DNA of 50,983 nt from JBDTMT01 sp033764095 (GCA_033764095.1 JANRJF010000146.1:1-50983); one strand, 5' to 3'. Numbered from the stretch's first letter, positions 1 to 9,100 are shown. The notes: generated by a model from the sequence alone, not told the origin. Program-made: numbers and translations.

Positions 1-429
1 GTGCTGTCGCGCCAGATCGCCGAGCTCGGCATCTACCCGGCGGTGGATCCGCTCGACTCGACCTCGCGCATTCTCGACCCGAACGTCGTCGGCGAGGAGC
101 ACTACAAGGTCGCCCGCTCGGTGCAGGAGCTGCTGCAGCGCTACAAGGACCTGCAGGACATCATCGCGATCCTCGGCATGGACGAGCTGTCCGAGGACGA
201 TCGCCTCACCGTCGCCCGCGCCCGCAAGGTGCAGAAGTTCCTCTCGCAGCCGTTCTTCGTCGCCGAGGCCTTCACCGGCCGCCCCGGCAAGTACGTCAAG
301 CTGCCCGACACCATCCGCGCATTCCGCGAGATCGTCGAAGGCAAGCACGACGACGTCCCCGAGCAGGCCTTCTATCTGCAGGGCACCATCGAGGACGCCC
401 TCGAAGCCGCCAAGCAGCTCGCCGCCTGA
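1..429 (+). CDS. atpD: ATP synthase F1 subunit beta, C-terminal part (5' end outside window)
   Basis: The frame is open at the left window edge, so only the last 142 residues of the catalytic beta subunit are seen and the Walker A region lies off-window. Visible family landmarks are STSRILDP near residues 20-27 and the DELSEDD version of the DELSEED loop (about residues 60-66), through which beta contacts gamma. The block ARARKVQKFLSQPFFVAEAF follows it, and the ending is standard. The protein acts on the cytoplasmic F1 head in ATP synthesis and hydrolysis. It is followed 13 nt later by atpC in the same direction, the usual end of an F1 operon. The Fo genes atpB and atpE lie about 28 kb away on the same strand, so the ATP synthase genes are split. 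Confidence 0.97.
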   Translation: MLSRQIAELGIYPAVDPLDSTSRILDPNVVGEEHYKVARSVQELLQRYKDLQDIIAILGMDELSEDDRLTVARARKVQKFLSQPFFVAEAFTGRPGKYVKLPDTIRAFREIVEGKHDDVPEQAFYLQGTIEDALEAAKQLAA

Positions 430-442
430 GTAGCGCACCGCC

Positions 443-847
443 GTGGCTACCGAATTCCAACTGCGCGTCGTCACGCCGCGCCGCCAGGTGGTCGACCAGC
501 CGGTGACCGAAGTCACCGCGCCCGGCACCCTCGGCGAGTTCGGCGTGCTCCCCGACCACGCCAACCTGCTCAGCTCGCTCGACCCCGGCCGCCTGACCTA
601 CGTCGACCGCGCCGGCACGCACGTGCTGGCCATCGGCGAGGGCTTCGCCGAGGTGTCGAACAACGTCATGACCGTGCTCGCCGAGGCCGCCGAGACACCG
701 AGCGAGATCAACTCGGCCGCGGCGCGCGCCGAGCTCGCCGAGGCCGAAGCGGAGTTGGCGAACCTGGTACCGATCGATCCGGACTACACGGCCGCCGACA
801 ACAAGCGCCGCTGGGCACAGGCGCGCCTCGACGCGGCCGCGAAGTAA
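443..847 (+). CDS. atpC: ATP synthase F1 subunit epsilon
   Basis: A 134-residue protein of normal epsilon length with a GTG start 13 nt after the atpD stop. The N-terminal beta-sandwich is recognisable (FQLRVVTPRRQVVDQPVTEV, then GTLGEFGVLPDHANLLSSL). The C-terminal part is rich in Ala and Glu, from about residue 92, and matches the two-helix hairpin that inhibits ATP hydrolysis. Epsilon belongs to the central stalk of the F1 sector. It is the last gene of the F1 operon here. No hairpin plus T-run terminator follows; the next 200 bp hold only gene relics. Confidence 0.96.
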   Translation: MATEFQLRVVTPRRQVVDQPVTEVTAPGTLGEFGVLPDHANLLSSLDPGRLTYVDRAGTHVLAIGEGFAEVSNNVMTVLAEAAETPSEINSAAARAELAEAEAELANLVPIDPDYTAADNKRRWAQARLDAAAK

Positions 848-851
848 GCCT

Positions 852-1003
852 CTACCAGCCTTTGTCCGGGTCGGGCGTATCGCCGGACAACAGCGCGATA
901 TCTGCCTGATCACGCAGAGACGTGCTGCGCGGCCGTGTCGGGTCAGCCGCCGCTTGGCGCTTCATTTCGATGAGGTCGTCCTTGCGGACGATGCGCACCA
1001 AAC
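852..1003 (-). pseudogene. C-terminal relic of a nucleotidyltransferase/antitoxin-like protein
   Basis: The minus frame ending in TAG at 852 reads VRIVRKDDLIEMKRQAAAD, then SLRDQADIALLSGD. The pattern DLIxMKR followed by about 15 residues and DxADIxxL is how many nucleotidyltransferase-fold or AbiEii-like proteins end. Upstream of about position 1003 the frame loses this character and becomes the antisense of the plus-strand fragment at 1018-1071. There is no plausible start or N-terminal domain. I read it as a decayed gene end; a very small unrelated gene (the open frame runs to 1058, 68 codons) is the alternative. Confidence 0.35.
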
Positions 1004-1017
1004 GTGCCCCGGGCGCA

Positions 1018-1071
1018 GCGCTGCTCGATGCAGTTCGAACGCTCGATCGTGCAGGCATCCCCTATGTGTTG
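1018..1071 (+). pseudogene. N-terminal relic of a nucleotidyltransferase-like protein, opposite orientation
   Basis: The plus strand encodes ALLDAVRTLDRAGIPYVL, the usual opening of nucleotidyltransferase-fold proteins (LLDxLxxLxxAGxxYVLVGG). It breaks off where the convergent dockerin-like gene ends (stop at 1062). It points away from the relic at 852-1003, as if one ancestral gene was broken with an internal inversion and its middle was lost. The match is only 18 residues and was made by eye, so chance similarity cannot be excluded. Confidence 0.25.
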
Positions 1072-2588
1072 CAGCCGTCGAGCAGCGCGTTGACCGCCGC
1101 CACCAGCTCGGCGATGCCGATCGCGCCGTCGCCGTTGCTGTCGCCGCGGCCGCAGGCGTCGGGCCCGGTGGCGCCCAGCGCGATGCCGACCATGGTGACC
1201 AGTTCCGATACCGTCACCGCGCCGTCGGCGGCGCAGTCGCCGGCGCAGGCCGGGTCCGGTGTCGCGGTGGACGTCGGCACGCTGGTCGCCGTCGGCGTCG
1301 GCGTACACGACGCGCCGCTGCAGGCACCGTTCGCGCAGGTCTGACAGGCGTCGCACGTCGGCCCGCCCGCCCTGCACAGGCCGTCGACGCACGCGTCGCC
1401 GCTGGTGCAGGCATCGCCGTCGTCGCAGCTCCCGGCGCGCGGCACCCCGACGCAGGCGCCCTGCCCGTCGCACGCATCCGCCGTGCAGGGGTTGTCGTCG
1501 GCTGCACACGCGCTGCCCACCGCATCGGCGGCATCGCACGCGTCGCGGCCCTCGTCGCACGACTCGCGGCAGTCGCCATCGCCGTCCGCCTGCGGACACG
1601 GCGAGCCGGCGTGGCGGCTGCACGTGCCGCCGTCGCACGCATCGGCGCCGTTGCAGAACACCCCGTCGTCGCAGGCGCCCGCCTGCGGCGCCGCCATGCA
1701 CTCGGCCTCGCTGCCGTTGCACGCGTCCGCGGTGCACGGGTTGTCGTCGGCGCGGCAGACGCTGCCCGCTTCGCGCAGGCGGCACGCGCTCGTACAGCAG
1801 CTGTCGTCGGTGCCGTTGCGCGCGCCCAGGTCGCACTGCTCGCCGGCCGCCGCACTCACCGCCCCGTCCCCGCAGAGGGGCTCGACGCTGATCCGCACCG
1901 CGATGCCGTCGCCGTCCGCCGCGCGCGCCGGCGCGCCGGGATAGCCGCACGCCGTGCAGTCCAGCGTCGTGCCGTTCGCGGCGCCCCCGCGCACCGCCAC
2001 CTCGCAGCCGCGGCTGATCGCGGTCGCACTCAGGACGTAGGTCAGCTCGTAGGTCACCGGACCGCCGTCGGGGACCGCGGTGAAGCTGGCGCGCGCCGCC
2101 GCGCGGTACTCCTGCGCTGCCTCGCCGCCGCCGTCGGGCAGCACGACGCTCGGACCGAAGCCGAGCGCCCCGCTCTCCAACGGTCGGTCGGCGAAGCCCA
2201 ACACGCCGCTGATCGCGGCGCTGCCGCGGCAGGCGGCGCTGTCGGCGTGACGCGTGATCTCGGCCAGCACGCTGCTCTCGACCACGACGCGGTGCGGGCC
2301 CGCCGTCTCGACGCGAAAGGTGACGGTGAAGCTGAATGCGCCGGTCTGCTCGCGCACCTGCCCGGCGCCGACGTCGGCATTGGCGTTGAAACGCAGCCGC
2401 GCCTGCAGCGTGGCGCCATCGCTCGGGAGGAATTCGCCGGCGCTGCCGGCATAACCAGCGCTGTCGTCCGCCGGGCTCTCGGCGCTGCCGGCGGTGCTGA
2501 GGCTCACCGGATCGATGCGCCCCTCGGCGCCGGCAGCCGCGAGCAGGCCCGCCACGGCGAGCGCCAAGACCCCGCCGCACGCGCGCAC
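1062..2588 (-). CDS. Secreted Cys-rich protein with dockerin-like C-terminus
   Basis: A 508-residue protein with a GTG start one base after the stop of the upstream gene, so translational coupling is likely. Residues 1-22 form a signal peptide. Residues 25-215 look like an extracellular beta-rich domain. From about 216 there is a disintegrin-like or DUF4215-like block (CGDGAVSAAAGEQCDLG, SCCTSACR). Repeated Cys units follow, such as DDNPCTADAC and CDDGDACTSGDACVDGLC. A Pro/Thr linker (about 425-445) leads to two EF-hand-like loops, DCAADGAVTVSELV and DSNGDGAIGIAELV, arranged as in type I dockerins. I expect it to be exported and to bind Ca2+ and possibly a cohesin-like partner. The exact function is unknown. 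Confidence 0.8.
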   Translation of the reverse strand: MRACGGVLALAVAGLLAAAGAEGRIDPVSLSTAGSAESPADDSAGYAGSAGEFLPSDGATLQARLRFNANADVGAGQVREQTGAFSFTVTFRVETAGPHRVVVESSVLAEITRHADSAACRGSAAISGVLGFADRPLESGALGFGPSVVLPDGGGEAAQEYRAAARASFTAVPDGGPVTYELTYVLSATAISRGCEVAVRGGAANGTTLDCTACGYPGAPARAADGDGIAVRISVEPLCGDGAVSAAAGEQCDLGARNGTDDSCCTSACRLREAGSVCRADDNPCTADACNGSEAECMAAPQAGACDDGVFCNGADACDGGTCSRHAGSPCPQADGDGDCRESCDEGRDACDAADAVGSACAADDNPCTADACDGQGACVGVPRAGSCDDGDACTSGDACVDGLCRAGGPTCDACQTCANGACSGASCTPTPTATSVPTSTATPDPACAGDCAADGAVTVSELVTMVGIALGATGPDACGRGDSNGDGAIGIAELVAAVNALLDGCNT

Positions 2589-2589
2589 G

Positions 2590-4260
2590 CTACTGCACCG
2601 TGACCCGCTCGGCGCGCCGCGGCGGGCAGGACGGCGCGCCGCTCAGCTCGGCTGGCGGTGGCGCGTCGTCACTGCCGCGCCGTACCCACACCATGATCGG
2701 CCCGAAGCTCCCCACCGGCACATAGGCAGCCCTGACATACGCAGCGATCAGCGGCGAGTACGATTCGAAGCGTCGCTCGTCGCGGCCGTCGAGCACACGG
2801 GTGAAGTCGCCGAACACCAGCTCGACGTGCTGCAGCTGCACTAGGTCGATCCAGCGTTGCTGATCGGCGGACGTGCTGAAGAACCCCGGCGACCAGTTCG
2901 GCTGCCCGCCGGCGAACCGCCGGTCGGCGAAGTAGCTCAACCCGGTCCACGGCGGCAGCGTGACCACCCGGTCGCCCGGACCGCTGCAGCGCTCGATGTA
3001 GCGGATCGCCTGCACCCGCGCGTCGTCCGGCCGCCGTGCCGCCAGACGCTCGATCAACGCCGGGCGCGCCAGCGCGTGCTCGCCGAGCTTGAGCAACCCT
3101 CGCCCGGCATAGGGGCTCGGCCAACCGCTCACCCGCACCCCGCCCCACACCGCGGCACCGACCGCGAGCGCCACCGCGACCGCCGCGCCGCGCGCCACCC
3201 ACGCCGACGGCTGGCGCAGGACGCGCGCCGATGGAACGCGGCCGGCGAACCACGCCACGAGCACGAAGCCGACCGGCAGCGCCTGCAGCAGATGCGAGTA
3301 GTCGGAGCGGTGCGCGGCGTGGATCAGTACCGCCTGCGCCAGCGCCGCGGCGGTCACCATGCGCCGCCGCTCCGGTGCGTCGGCGCAGACCCCCGGCCAC
3401 AGCGCGCTGACCAGTGTTACCGGTGGCAGCGCCCAGTAGCAGACGTACATCAGGAAGATGGCGTTGCCCGACGCCATCAGTGGCTGGGCGGTGTCAAAGC
3501 GCGGGAACGGCAGCGCCATCGCCGACGCATGGCCGGGCGCCACCAGCAGCGTGTCGATCAGGTAGGACGCCAGGCTGCGGCGCACGACCAGCCACCCGAT
3601 CCACGGCGTCACCCACAGAATGCCCCACGCGATCAGCTCGGCACTGCGGCGCAGGCGCGGCCCCCACCCACCCGGCGCGCTGGCCACCGCGACCAGCGCC
3701 GCGAGGCCGGCGAAGGCGCCGAAGTCGAAGCGGAACAGGCCGGTGAACACCACCCCGGCAGCGAGCGACGCCAGCGCCGCGCGCGTGCCGGAGGCGATGT
3801 AGCGCCACGCCAGCCACAAACAGAGCACCGGTCCGAGCGTCGTGTAGTACTTGAACAGCCGCGGCGCGACGATCAACGCCACCACCAGTAACCCCGCGGC
3901 GACCAGGCGCCGGCCGCTGGCGATCCACATCATGCGGAAGAGCAGCGTATAGGACAGCGCGTACGCCGCGGTGACCAGCAGCAGCTCGGACAACGTGCGC
4001 GCGCCGAGCAGCCACTGTGCCAGCGCGCTCGGGTAGTAGCGCAACGGCCCGTAGTCGGTGTGCCAGTCGATGAAGGGGTGCTCACCGTACAGGATCTGGT
4101 TGGCGCCGTTGAGCTGGTGCACCCAGTCGTTGTCGGCCAGCATCCACTCCGGCATCGGCCAGCGCAACGCCATCCAGCCGGCCACGCCCAGCGCCACCAG
4201 CAGCAGCGTCGCCACGACCCCCGACGCCGGATCTTGCCGAGACTCGGCCGGGCGCGTCAT
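2590..4260 (-). CDS. Polytopic GT-C-like membrane protein (putative glycosyltransferase)
   Basis: A 556-residue protein with roughly ten or more hydrophobic segments, starting at ATG 4258-4260. After the first membrane segment the predicted outer loop carries ADNDWVHQLNGANQILYGE, then WHTDYGPLRYYPSALAQ. An acidic pair near the first loop with a YGPL motif is typical of GT-C fold lipid-linked sugar transferases. The last ~150 residues form a soluble-looking domain (GDRVVTLPPWTGLSYFADRR). No specific family name is certain. It is divergent from the GT39-like gene at 4300 and is followed at once by the secreted dockerin-like gene. A role in cell-envelope or glycoprotein sugar transfer is inference. 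Confidence 0.65.
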   Translation of the reverse strand: MTRPAESRQDPASGVVATLLLVALGVAGWMALRWPMPEWMLADNDWVHQLNGANQILYGEHPFIDWHTDYGPLRYYPSALAQWLLGARTLSELLLVTAAYALSYTLLFRMMWIASGRRLVAAGLLVVALIVAPRLFKYYTTLGPVLCLWLAWRYIASGTRAALASLAAGVVFTGLFRFDFGAFAGLAALVAVASAPGGWGPRLRRSAELIAWGILWVTPWIGWLVVRRSLASYLIDTLLVAPGHASAMALPFPRFDTAQPLMASGNAIFLMYVCYWALPPVTLVSALWPGVCADAPERRRMVTAAALAQAVLIHAAHRSDYSHLLQALPVGFVLVAWFAGRVPSARVLRQPSAWVARGAAVAVALAVGAAVWGGVRVSGWPSPYAGRGLLKLGEHALARPALIERLAARRPDDARVQAIRYIERCSGPGDRVVTLPPWTGLSYFADRRFAGGQPNWSPGFFSTSADQQRWIDLVQLQHVELVFGDFTRVLDGRDERRFESYSPLIAAYVRAAYVPVGSFGPIMVWVRRGSDDAPPPAELSGAPSCPPRRAERVTVQ

Positions 4261-4299
4261 GCTGGCGCCCGCTCGCTGCGCAGTGCGCTCACGCTACCG

Positions 4300-5775
4300 A
4301 TGCTCGGATCGATTGCAGCCGACGGCCGCATGGCGCCAGGAGAACCGGCGCGCCGTACCGACAGCGTTCTCCTCGTCGTGATCCTGCTGGTCTCCGCATG
4401 GCTGCGCCTCGCCAGCCTGTCCTATTCGCACTTTCAGGGCGATGAAGTGAAGGCCCTCTACCCGCCCGACGCGCCGTTTCCCGCCTTCCTCCTGGCGCAG
4501 CGCAAAGCGCCGCTGCAGTTCCTCGTCACTCGCGCCAGCCACGCCGTCAGCGGCGGCTTCGACGAGGGCCGCACCCGCCTGCCCTTCGCGCTCGCCTCGC
4601 TGCTCGCCGTGCTGGTGCTGTACCGCCTGGTGCTCTGCGAGTTCGGCCGTTTCCCCGCCCTGCTCAGCGCCGCCCTGCTCGGTGGCTGCGGCCTGCTGGT
4701 CGCCTTCGCCCGCACCGTTCAGTACCAGTCGTTCCTCGTCCTCTTCGTCCTGCTGACCGCGTGGCTCGCGCTCGACTGGCTGCGCCGCGGCCGCTCCAGC
4801 GCGCTCTACCTGGCCGCGCTCGCCTACGGCCTCGCCTTGCTCACCCACTACGACGCGCTGGTCTTCGCGCCGGCGCTGGGGCTGATCGCGTGGCTCGGCT
4901 ACCGGCATCACGCCGCCGCGCGCCGCCCGTTGCTGCGCGCCGCCGCCATCGCCGGCGGGCTGGCAGCGCTGTTCTACGTGCCGTTCGTCCTGCAGCCGGA
5001 GTTCCGCTCGGTGCGGCTCTACCTGCAGGCGCGCGTCGCCGCCGGCAACGGCCTGGCGCCGTTCGGCGCCGTGGCGGATCTGCTGGCGCTCTATCTGCCT
5101 CCCGGATGGCTGCTCGTCGCGCTGCCGTTGCTGGTGATCGGCCTGGTGCGTGTGCTGCGCCGGCCACGCCACGCCGCCGGCGTCGTGGTCGGCGTCTGGT
5201 TCCTCACCTCGTTCGCCTTCTACCTGCTGCTCGGCGGCGATCCGCGCTCGCACGTCTACGCCTGCTTCCCGCCGGGCCTCATCCTCATCGCGCTGGGCAT
5301 CGACGCGTTGATCGGCCAGGTGCGTCCGCTGGCCGCCGCCGGCGCCGTGCGCGCCGCGACCTGGCTGCTGCTCGCCGCAGCCGCGGCCGCGACGCACTGG
5401 ATGCTGGTCGACCACCGCATCGAGCATCCGTGGGCCGCCAAGACGCTGCTCGGCTATCGATTGCCCAATCTCGCCGAGCGCGAGATGGAGGGGGTCTTCG
5501 GCTTCCCCTACCGGCGCGGGCTGGAGCAGGTCGGCGCCCTGTTCGCCGCCGGTGTGCTGCGCGGCTCCTACGCCAGCAACGAGCGCGACGTGGTCACCGA
5601 CTTCTACTTCCAGGCGCCACGCGCGGCCACGCCCGACTACTACGTCTACGTCCACCGGCCGTTGTCGCTGCAGCGCGGGCTGCCCGCCGACATCGCCGCC
5701 ACCTACCAGCGCCGGCGCGTGATCGAGGTCGCCGGCGCGCCCGCGATCGAGATCTACGCCGCACCCAGCCGCTGA
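4300..5775 (+). CDS. GT39/ArnT-like (PMT_2) membrane glycosyltransferase
   Basis: A 491-residue protein if started at ATG 4300; ATG 4330 is an equal alternative giving 481 residues, and neither has a convincing Shine-Dalgarno. After the first TM helix it has SYSHFQGDEVKALYPPDAPF, the conserved Asp-Glu of the first periplasmic loop in dolichyl/undecaprenyl-phosphate sugar transferases. About eight further hydrophobic helices and a small C-terminal domain follow. Families of this type move a sugar from a polyprenyl-phosphate donor onto protein or lipid outside the membrane. The gene is divergent from the GT-C-like gene at 2590-4260, with only 39 bp between the two starts, so they probably share a promoter region and perhaps a pathway. 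The substrate cannot be read from sequence. Confidence 0.75.
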   Translation: MLGSIAADGRMAPGEPARRTDSVLLVVILLVSAWLRLASLSYSHFQGDEVKALYPPDAPFPAFLLAQRKAPLQFLVTRASHAVSGGFDEGRTRLPFALASLLAVLVLYRLVLCEFGRFPALLSAALLGGCGLLVAFARTVQYQSFLVLFVLLTAWLALDWLRRGRSSALYLAALAYGLALLTHYDALVFAPALGLIAWLGYRHHAAARRPLLRAAAIAGGLAALFYVPFVLQPEFRSVRLYLQARVAAGNGLAPFGAVADLLALYLPPGWLLVALPLLVIGLVRVLRRPRHAAGVVVGVWFLTSFAFYLLLGGDPRSHVYACFPPGLILIALGIDALIGQVRPLAAAGAVRAATWLLLAAAAAATHWMLVDHRIEHPWAAKTLLGYRLPNLAEREMEGVFGFPYRRGLEQVGALFAAGVLRGSYASNERDVVTDFYFQAPRAATPDYYVYVHRPLSLQRGLPADIAATYQRRRVIEVAGAPAIEIYAAPSR

Positions 5776-5852
5776 GCGGCGCGGCCGCGCACCGCCTGAT
5801 CGGCTTCGACGCAGCGCTTGCCTGAAAGGACGCGGCTGCATTAGCTGGCCGG

Positions 5853-8183
5853 GTGAGGGGATTGCCGGCCGCGCTGTGCGCGCTCGCTCTGCTGGTCGCC
5901 GCCTGCGGCGACGACGGTGGCGACTCGTCCCCGCCGGCGCCCACGCCGACGCCGGGCACCGATCGCGTCGTGCCCTGGCAGCGCACCGAAACGCGCGAGC
6001 CGTGCGACGACTTCGACGCCCTGCGCCAGCCCTACTTCGGCGATCTGCACGTCCACACCCGCTACTCCGCCGACGCCTCGATCTACGGCACCAAGGCCGG
6101 GCCGCGCGACGCCTACGACTTCGCGCGCGGCGGCGAGATCTTCGTCTCCGACGCCGACGAGCAGCCGACCCGCGCCGTGCGCCTGGCGCGCCCGCTCGAT
6201 TTCACCGCCGTCACCGACCACGCCGAGTTCTTCGGCGAGGTGAGCCTGTGCACCACGCCGGAGTCCTCCGTCTACGACATCCGCCTCTGCAACATCCTGC
6301 GCCAGAGCGAGCCGCCCGACCGCCAGTTCGCCGCCATCGTGCAGTGGCTCTTCCCGGCCGGCGTCGACCATCCTCCGCCGTCGCTGTCGTTCTGCACCAT
6401 GCCCGGTGTCGACTGCGACGCCGCCGCGGTCTCGGTGTGGGGCGAGATGCAGGCCGCGGCCGAGGAGGCCTACGACCGCACCGCCGCCTGCGGCTTCACC
6501 AGCTTCATCGGCTACGAGCACACGCCCAGCCGCGGCGGCCGCCACCAGCATCGCAACGTCATCTTCCGCAACCACCACGTGCCGCCGTTCGCGTACAGCC
6601 AGTTGGAGACCGCCGCCGGCGGCGTGCCGCAGGGACTGTGGACGGCGATCGAGGACCACTGCCTGAACGACGGCTCGGGCTGCGACGCGGTGATCATCCC
6701 GCACAACCCGAACCTGAGCGACGGGCTGCAGTTCTTCGACCCGATCGACGGCGCCGAGGCGCAGCGCCGCCAGGACCGCGAGCCGCTCGCCGAGATCTTC
6801 CAGTCGAAGGGCGGCTCGGAGTGCCGCTTCGACCGCCTCGCCGGGCGCGGCGTCGGCACCGCCGACGAGCTCTGCACGTTCGAGCAGATCAAGTCGTCGG
6901 CCGAGGTGCCGGGCCAGGTGCCACCGCCGGTGGACGAGTATCCGCGCCGCAATCTGGTGCGCAACGCGCTGGAGGACGGCCTGCTGTTCGAGACCACCCT
7001 CGGCGCCAACCCGTTCCGCTTCGGCTTCGTCGGCAGCACCGACACCCACAACGCCAACCCCGGCGACACCGACGAGACTGGCTTCACCGGGCTGCAGGGC
7101 AACAACGACGCGACGCCGGAGCGGCAGATTCGCGACTCGCTGGCCGGCAACGCCGGCGGCCTGGCCGGCGTGTGGGCGGAAGAGAACTCGCGCGACGCGA
7201 TCTTTGCCGCGCTGCGCCGGCGCGAAACCTTCGCCACCAGCGGCAGCCGGCCGGTGGTACGCCTGTTCGGCGGCACGCTCGACGGCGTCACCTGCGGCGC
7301 GCCCGACTTCGTCGCCCGCGCCTACGCCAGCGGGACGCCGATGGGTGGCGAGCTCGGCGCCGTGCGCGGCCGCAACAGCCCGCGCTTCGCGGTGCTCGCG
7401 CTCAAGGATCCCGGCACCGCAGCGACGCCCGGTGTCGATCTGCAGCGCGTGCAGATCGTCAAGGGCTGGGTCGATGCCGAGGGCCAGACGCATGACGCCG
7501 TCTTCGACGTCGCCGGCGCCGCCGACAACGGCGCCGACGTCGACCCCGACACCTGCGCGCCGCGCGGCGCCGGCGCCGCCGAGCTGTGTGCGGTGTGGGC
7601 GGACCCCGCCTTCGACCCCGCGCAGCGCGCCTTCTACTACGCCCGCGTGCTGGAGAACCCGAGCTGCCGCTGGAGCACGGTGGTCTGCAAGCAGGCCGGC
7701 GTCGACCCCTTCGCGCCCGACTGCACCGCGCAGGCCGCCGCCGCCGATCCCGCCTTTGCCGACTGCTGTCTGCGCGAGGCCGAGGATCCCTTCTTCTCCC
7801 CGCTGGTGCAGGAACGCGCCTGGAGCTCGCCGATCTGGTATCGGCCGGAGGGCATCGCGGCGCAGGCGGGCGCCATCCGCACCGCGAACAACGCGGTCGA
7901 TCTCACCATCACGCTGGCGGCGCTGCCGGCCGGCGTGGACGTCGCGCGCGCCGCGGTGACGGTCGAGCTGCGCGACGACGACGTGCTGCTGCGCGCGCTG
8001 CTGCCGCGCGCCGCGGTGCGGGTCGGCGACGACGGCTCGGTCGCGCTGCATGTCACCGGCCGCGCCAATGACGGCAGCGTCGCCGACGCCGACAGCTTCG
8101 TCACCACCCGCGTCGAGATCGGTCCCTTCCGCACCGAGACGACCCGCCGCTGGCGCTTCGCCGATCGCCGGCTGGCGCCATGA
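5853..8183 (+). CDS. DUF3604 (PHP-like) lipoprotein
   Basis: A 776-residue protein with a GTG start. The N-terminus is a lipoprotein signal ending in the lipobox LVAAC (Cys19), followed by a Pro/Thr linker. The rest matches the DUF3604 family, related to PHP metallo-hydrolases. Putative metal ligands are GDLHVHTRYSADAS (His66, His68), DFTAVTDHAEFFGE (Asp122, His123), GYEHTPSRGGRHQHRN, IIPHNPNLSDG and GFVGSTDTHNANP. The protein should sit on the periplasmic side of a membrane. The catalysed reaction is not known for the family. Its stop overlaps the start of a parvulin-type PPIase gene by 4 bp (ATGA), suggesting co-translation and possibly a dedicated folding helper. Confidence 0.88.
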   Translation: MRGLPAALCALALLVAACGDDGGDSSPPAPTPTPGTDRVVPWQRTETREPCDDFDALRQPYFGDLHVHTRYSADASIYGTKAGPRDAYDFARGGEIFVSDADEQPTRAVRLARPLDFTAVTDHAEFFGEVSLCTTPESSVYDIRLCNILRQSEPPDRQFAAIVQWLFPAGVDHPPPSLSFCTMPGVDCDAAAVSVWGEMQAAAEEAYDRTAACGFTSFIGYEHTPSRGGRHQHRNVIFRNHHVPPFAYSQLETAAGGVPQGLWTAIEDHCLNDGSGCDAVIIPHNPNLSDGLQFFDPIDGAEAQRRQDREPLAEIFQSKGGSECRFDRLAGRGVGTADELCTFEQIKSSAEVPGQVPPPVDEYPRRNLVRNALEDGLLFETTLGANPFRFGFVGSTDTHNANPGDTDETGFTGLQGNNDATPERQIRDSLAGNAGGLAGVWAEENSRDAIFAALRRRETFATSGSRPVVRLFGGTLDGVTCGAPDFVARAYASGTPMGGELGAVRGRNSPRFAVLALKDPGTAATPGVDLQRVQIVKGWVDAEGQTHDAVFDVAGAADNGADVDPDTCAPRGAGAAELCAVWADPAFDPAQRAFYYARVLENPSCRWSTVVCKQAGVDPFAPDCTAQAAAADPAFADCCLREAEDPFFSPLVQERAWSSPIWYRPEGIAAQAGAIRTANNAVDLTITLAALPAGVDVARAAVTVELRDDDVLLRALLPRAAVRVGDDGSVALHVTGRANDGSVADADSFVTTRVEIGPFRTETTRRWRFADRRLAP

Positions 8184-9019
8184 TCCGCCGCGCCGTCACC
8201 CGGCTCGCACGTCAGCGCGCCCTGCACTTCCTGGTCGGCGGCGCGCTCCTGCTCGCTGGCGTGCGCCTGTGCGCGCCGCCGCCGCCGCTGCCGCCCGTGC
8301 TGGACAGCAGCAGCGACGACGCACTGCTGCTGCGCGAGGCCTTGGCCCTGCGCCTCGACGACTCGCGCACCGTGCGCGGCCGGCTGGTCGAGCTCGCCGC
8401 GTCGCTCGCCCTCGCCGCTCCCGGCGATCGCGCCGGGCTGGAGCGCGAGGCGCGCGCGCTCGGCCTGGAGCGGTCCGATCCGGTCCTGCAACGGCACATG
8501 GTCGAGCTCGTGCGCCTCGCCGCCGGCGCGCCGCGCCAGCCGCCCGACGAGGCAACGCTGCGCGCCTACTACGCCGCGCACGCGGCGCGCTTCGCCACTC
8601 CCGAGCGCCTGCGCCTGACGCAGATCTACCTCAGTCCGGCGCGGCGCGGCGCGCAGGCCTCGGCCGACGCCGCCGCGCTGCTCGCCCGCCTCGACGCTGG
8701 TACGCTCACTGCCGAGGCGGCGGTCGCGCTCGGCGATGGTCTCGGGAGCGTCGCGCCACAGATCGGACCACTGTCGCGCGACGAGCTCGGGCGCCGGCTC
8801 GGCGCCAGCTTCGCCGACGCCGCTTTTGCCCTGCCGCCGGGCGAGTGGCGCGGGCCGATCGCCTCCAGCTACGGCCTGCACCTGGTGCGCGTCGACGCGC
8901 ATCTGCCGGCCGCGCGGCCCGATCTCGCGCGCGTCCGCGGCCGCGTCCTGCACGCCTACCTGCGCGAGCGCGGCGCGGCACAGCTGCGCGGCGCGCTCGC
9001 CGCGCTGCGCGCGCCCTGA
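8180..9019 (+). CDS. Parvulin-type peptidyl-prolyl cis-trans isomerase, membrane-anchored
   Basis: A 279-residue protein whose ATG overlaps the stop of the DUF3604 gene. An uncleaved N-terminal hydrophobic segment (ALHFLVGGALLLAGVRLC) anchors it. A helical SurA/PrsA-like region spans about 45-130, and the PpiC domain about 130-235 (TPERLRLTQIYLSP, then LGASFADAAFALPPGEWRGP and SSYGLHLVRVD). The YGLHLVRV end is the usual parvulin signature. It should isomerise X-Pro bonds of exported proteins in the periplasm. The strict coupling to the DUF3604 lipoprotein suggests that protein is its client; this is inference. Confidence 0.85.
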   Translation: MIRRAVTRLARQRALHFLVGGALLLAGVRLCAPPPPLPPVLDSSSDDALLLREALALRLDDSRTVRGRLVELAASLALAAPGDRAGLEREARALGLERSDPVLQRHMVELVRLAAGAPRQPPDEATLRAYYAAHAARFATPERLRLTQIYLSPARRGAQASADAAALLARLDAGTLTAEAAVALGDGLGSVAPQIGPLSRDELGRRLGASFADAAFALPPGEWRGPIASSYGLHLVRVDAHLPAARPDLARVRGRVLHAYLRERGAAQLRGALAALRAP

Positions 9020-9100
9020 CGCCTGCATGCCGCGCACTGCGTGCGCCGGCATGACCCGTCATGCGGTGACAGCGCTGCGGCGCGATGGTACGCCGGCGCC

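Noticed and set aside
943..2603. Long overlapping frames on both strands over the dockerin-like gene
   Set aside because: Only the minus frame 1062-2588 has a signal peptide, ordered Cys repeats and EF-hand loops. The others are Arg/Ala-rich shadows.
5841..8051. A 736-codon antisense frame over the DUF3604 gene
   Set aside because: It is the mirror of a gene with clear metal-binding motifs and has no recognisable domain of its own.
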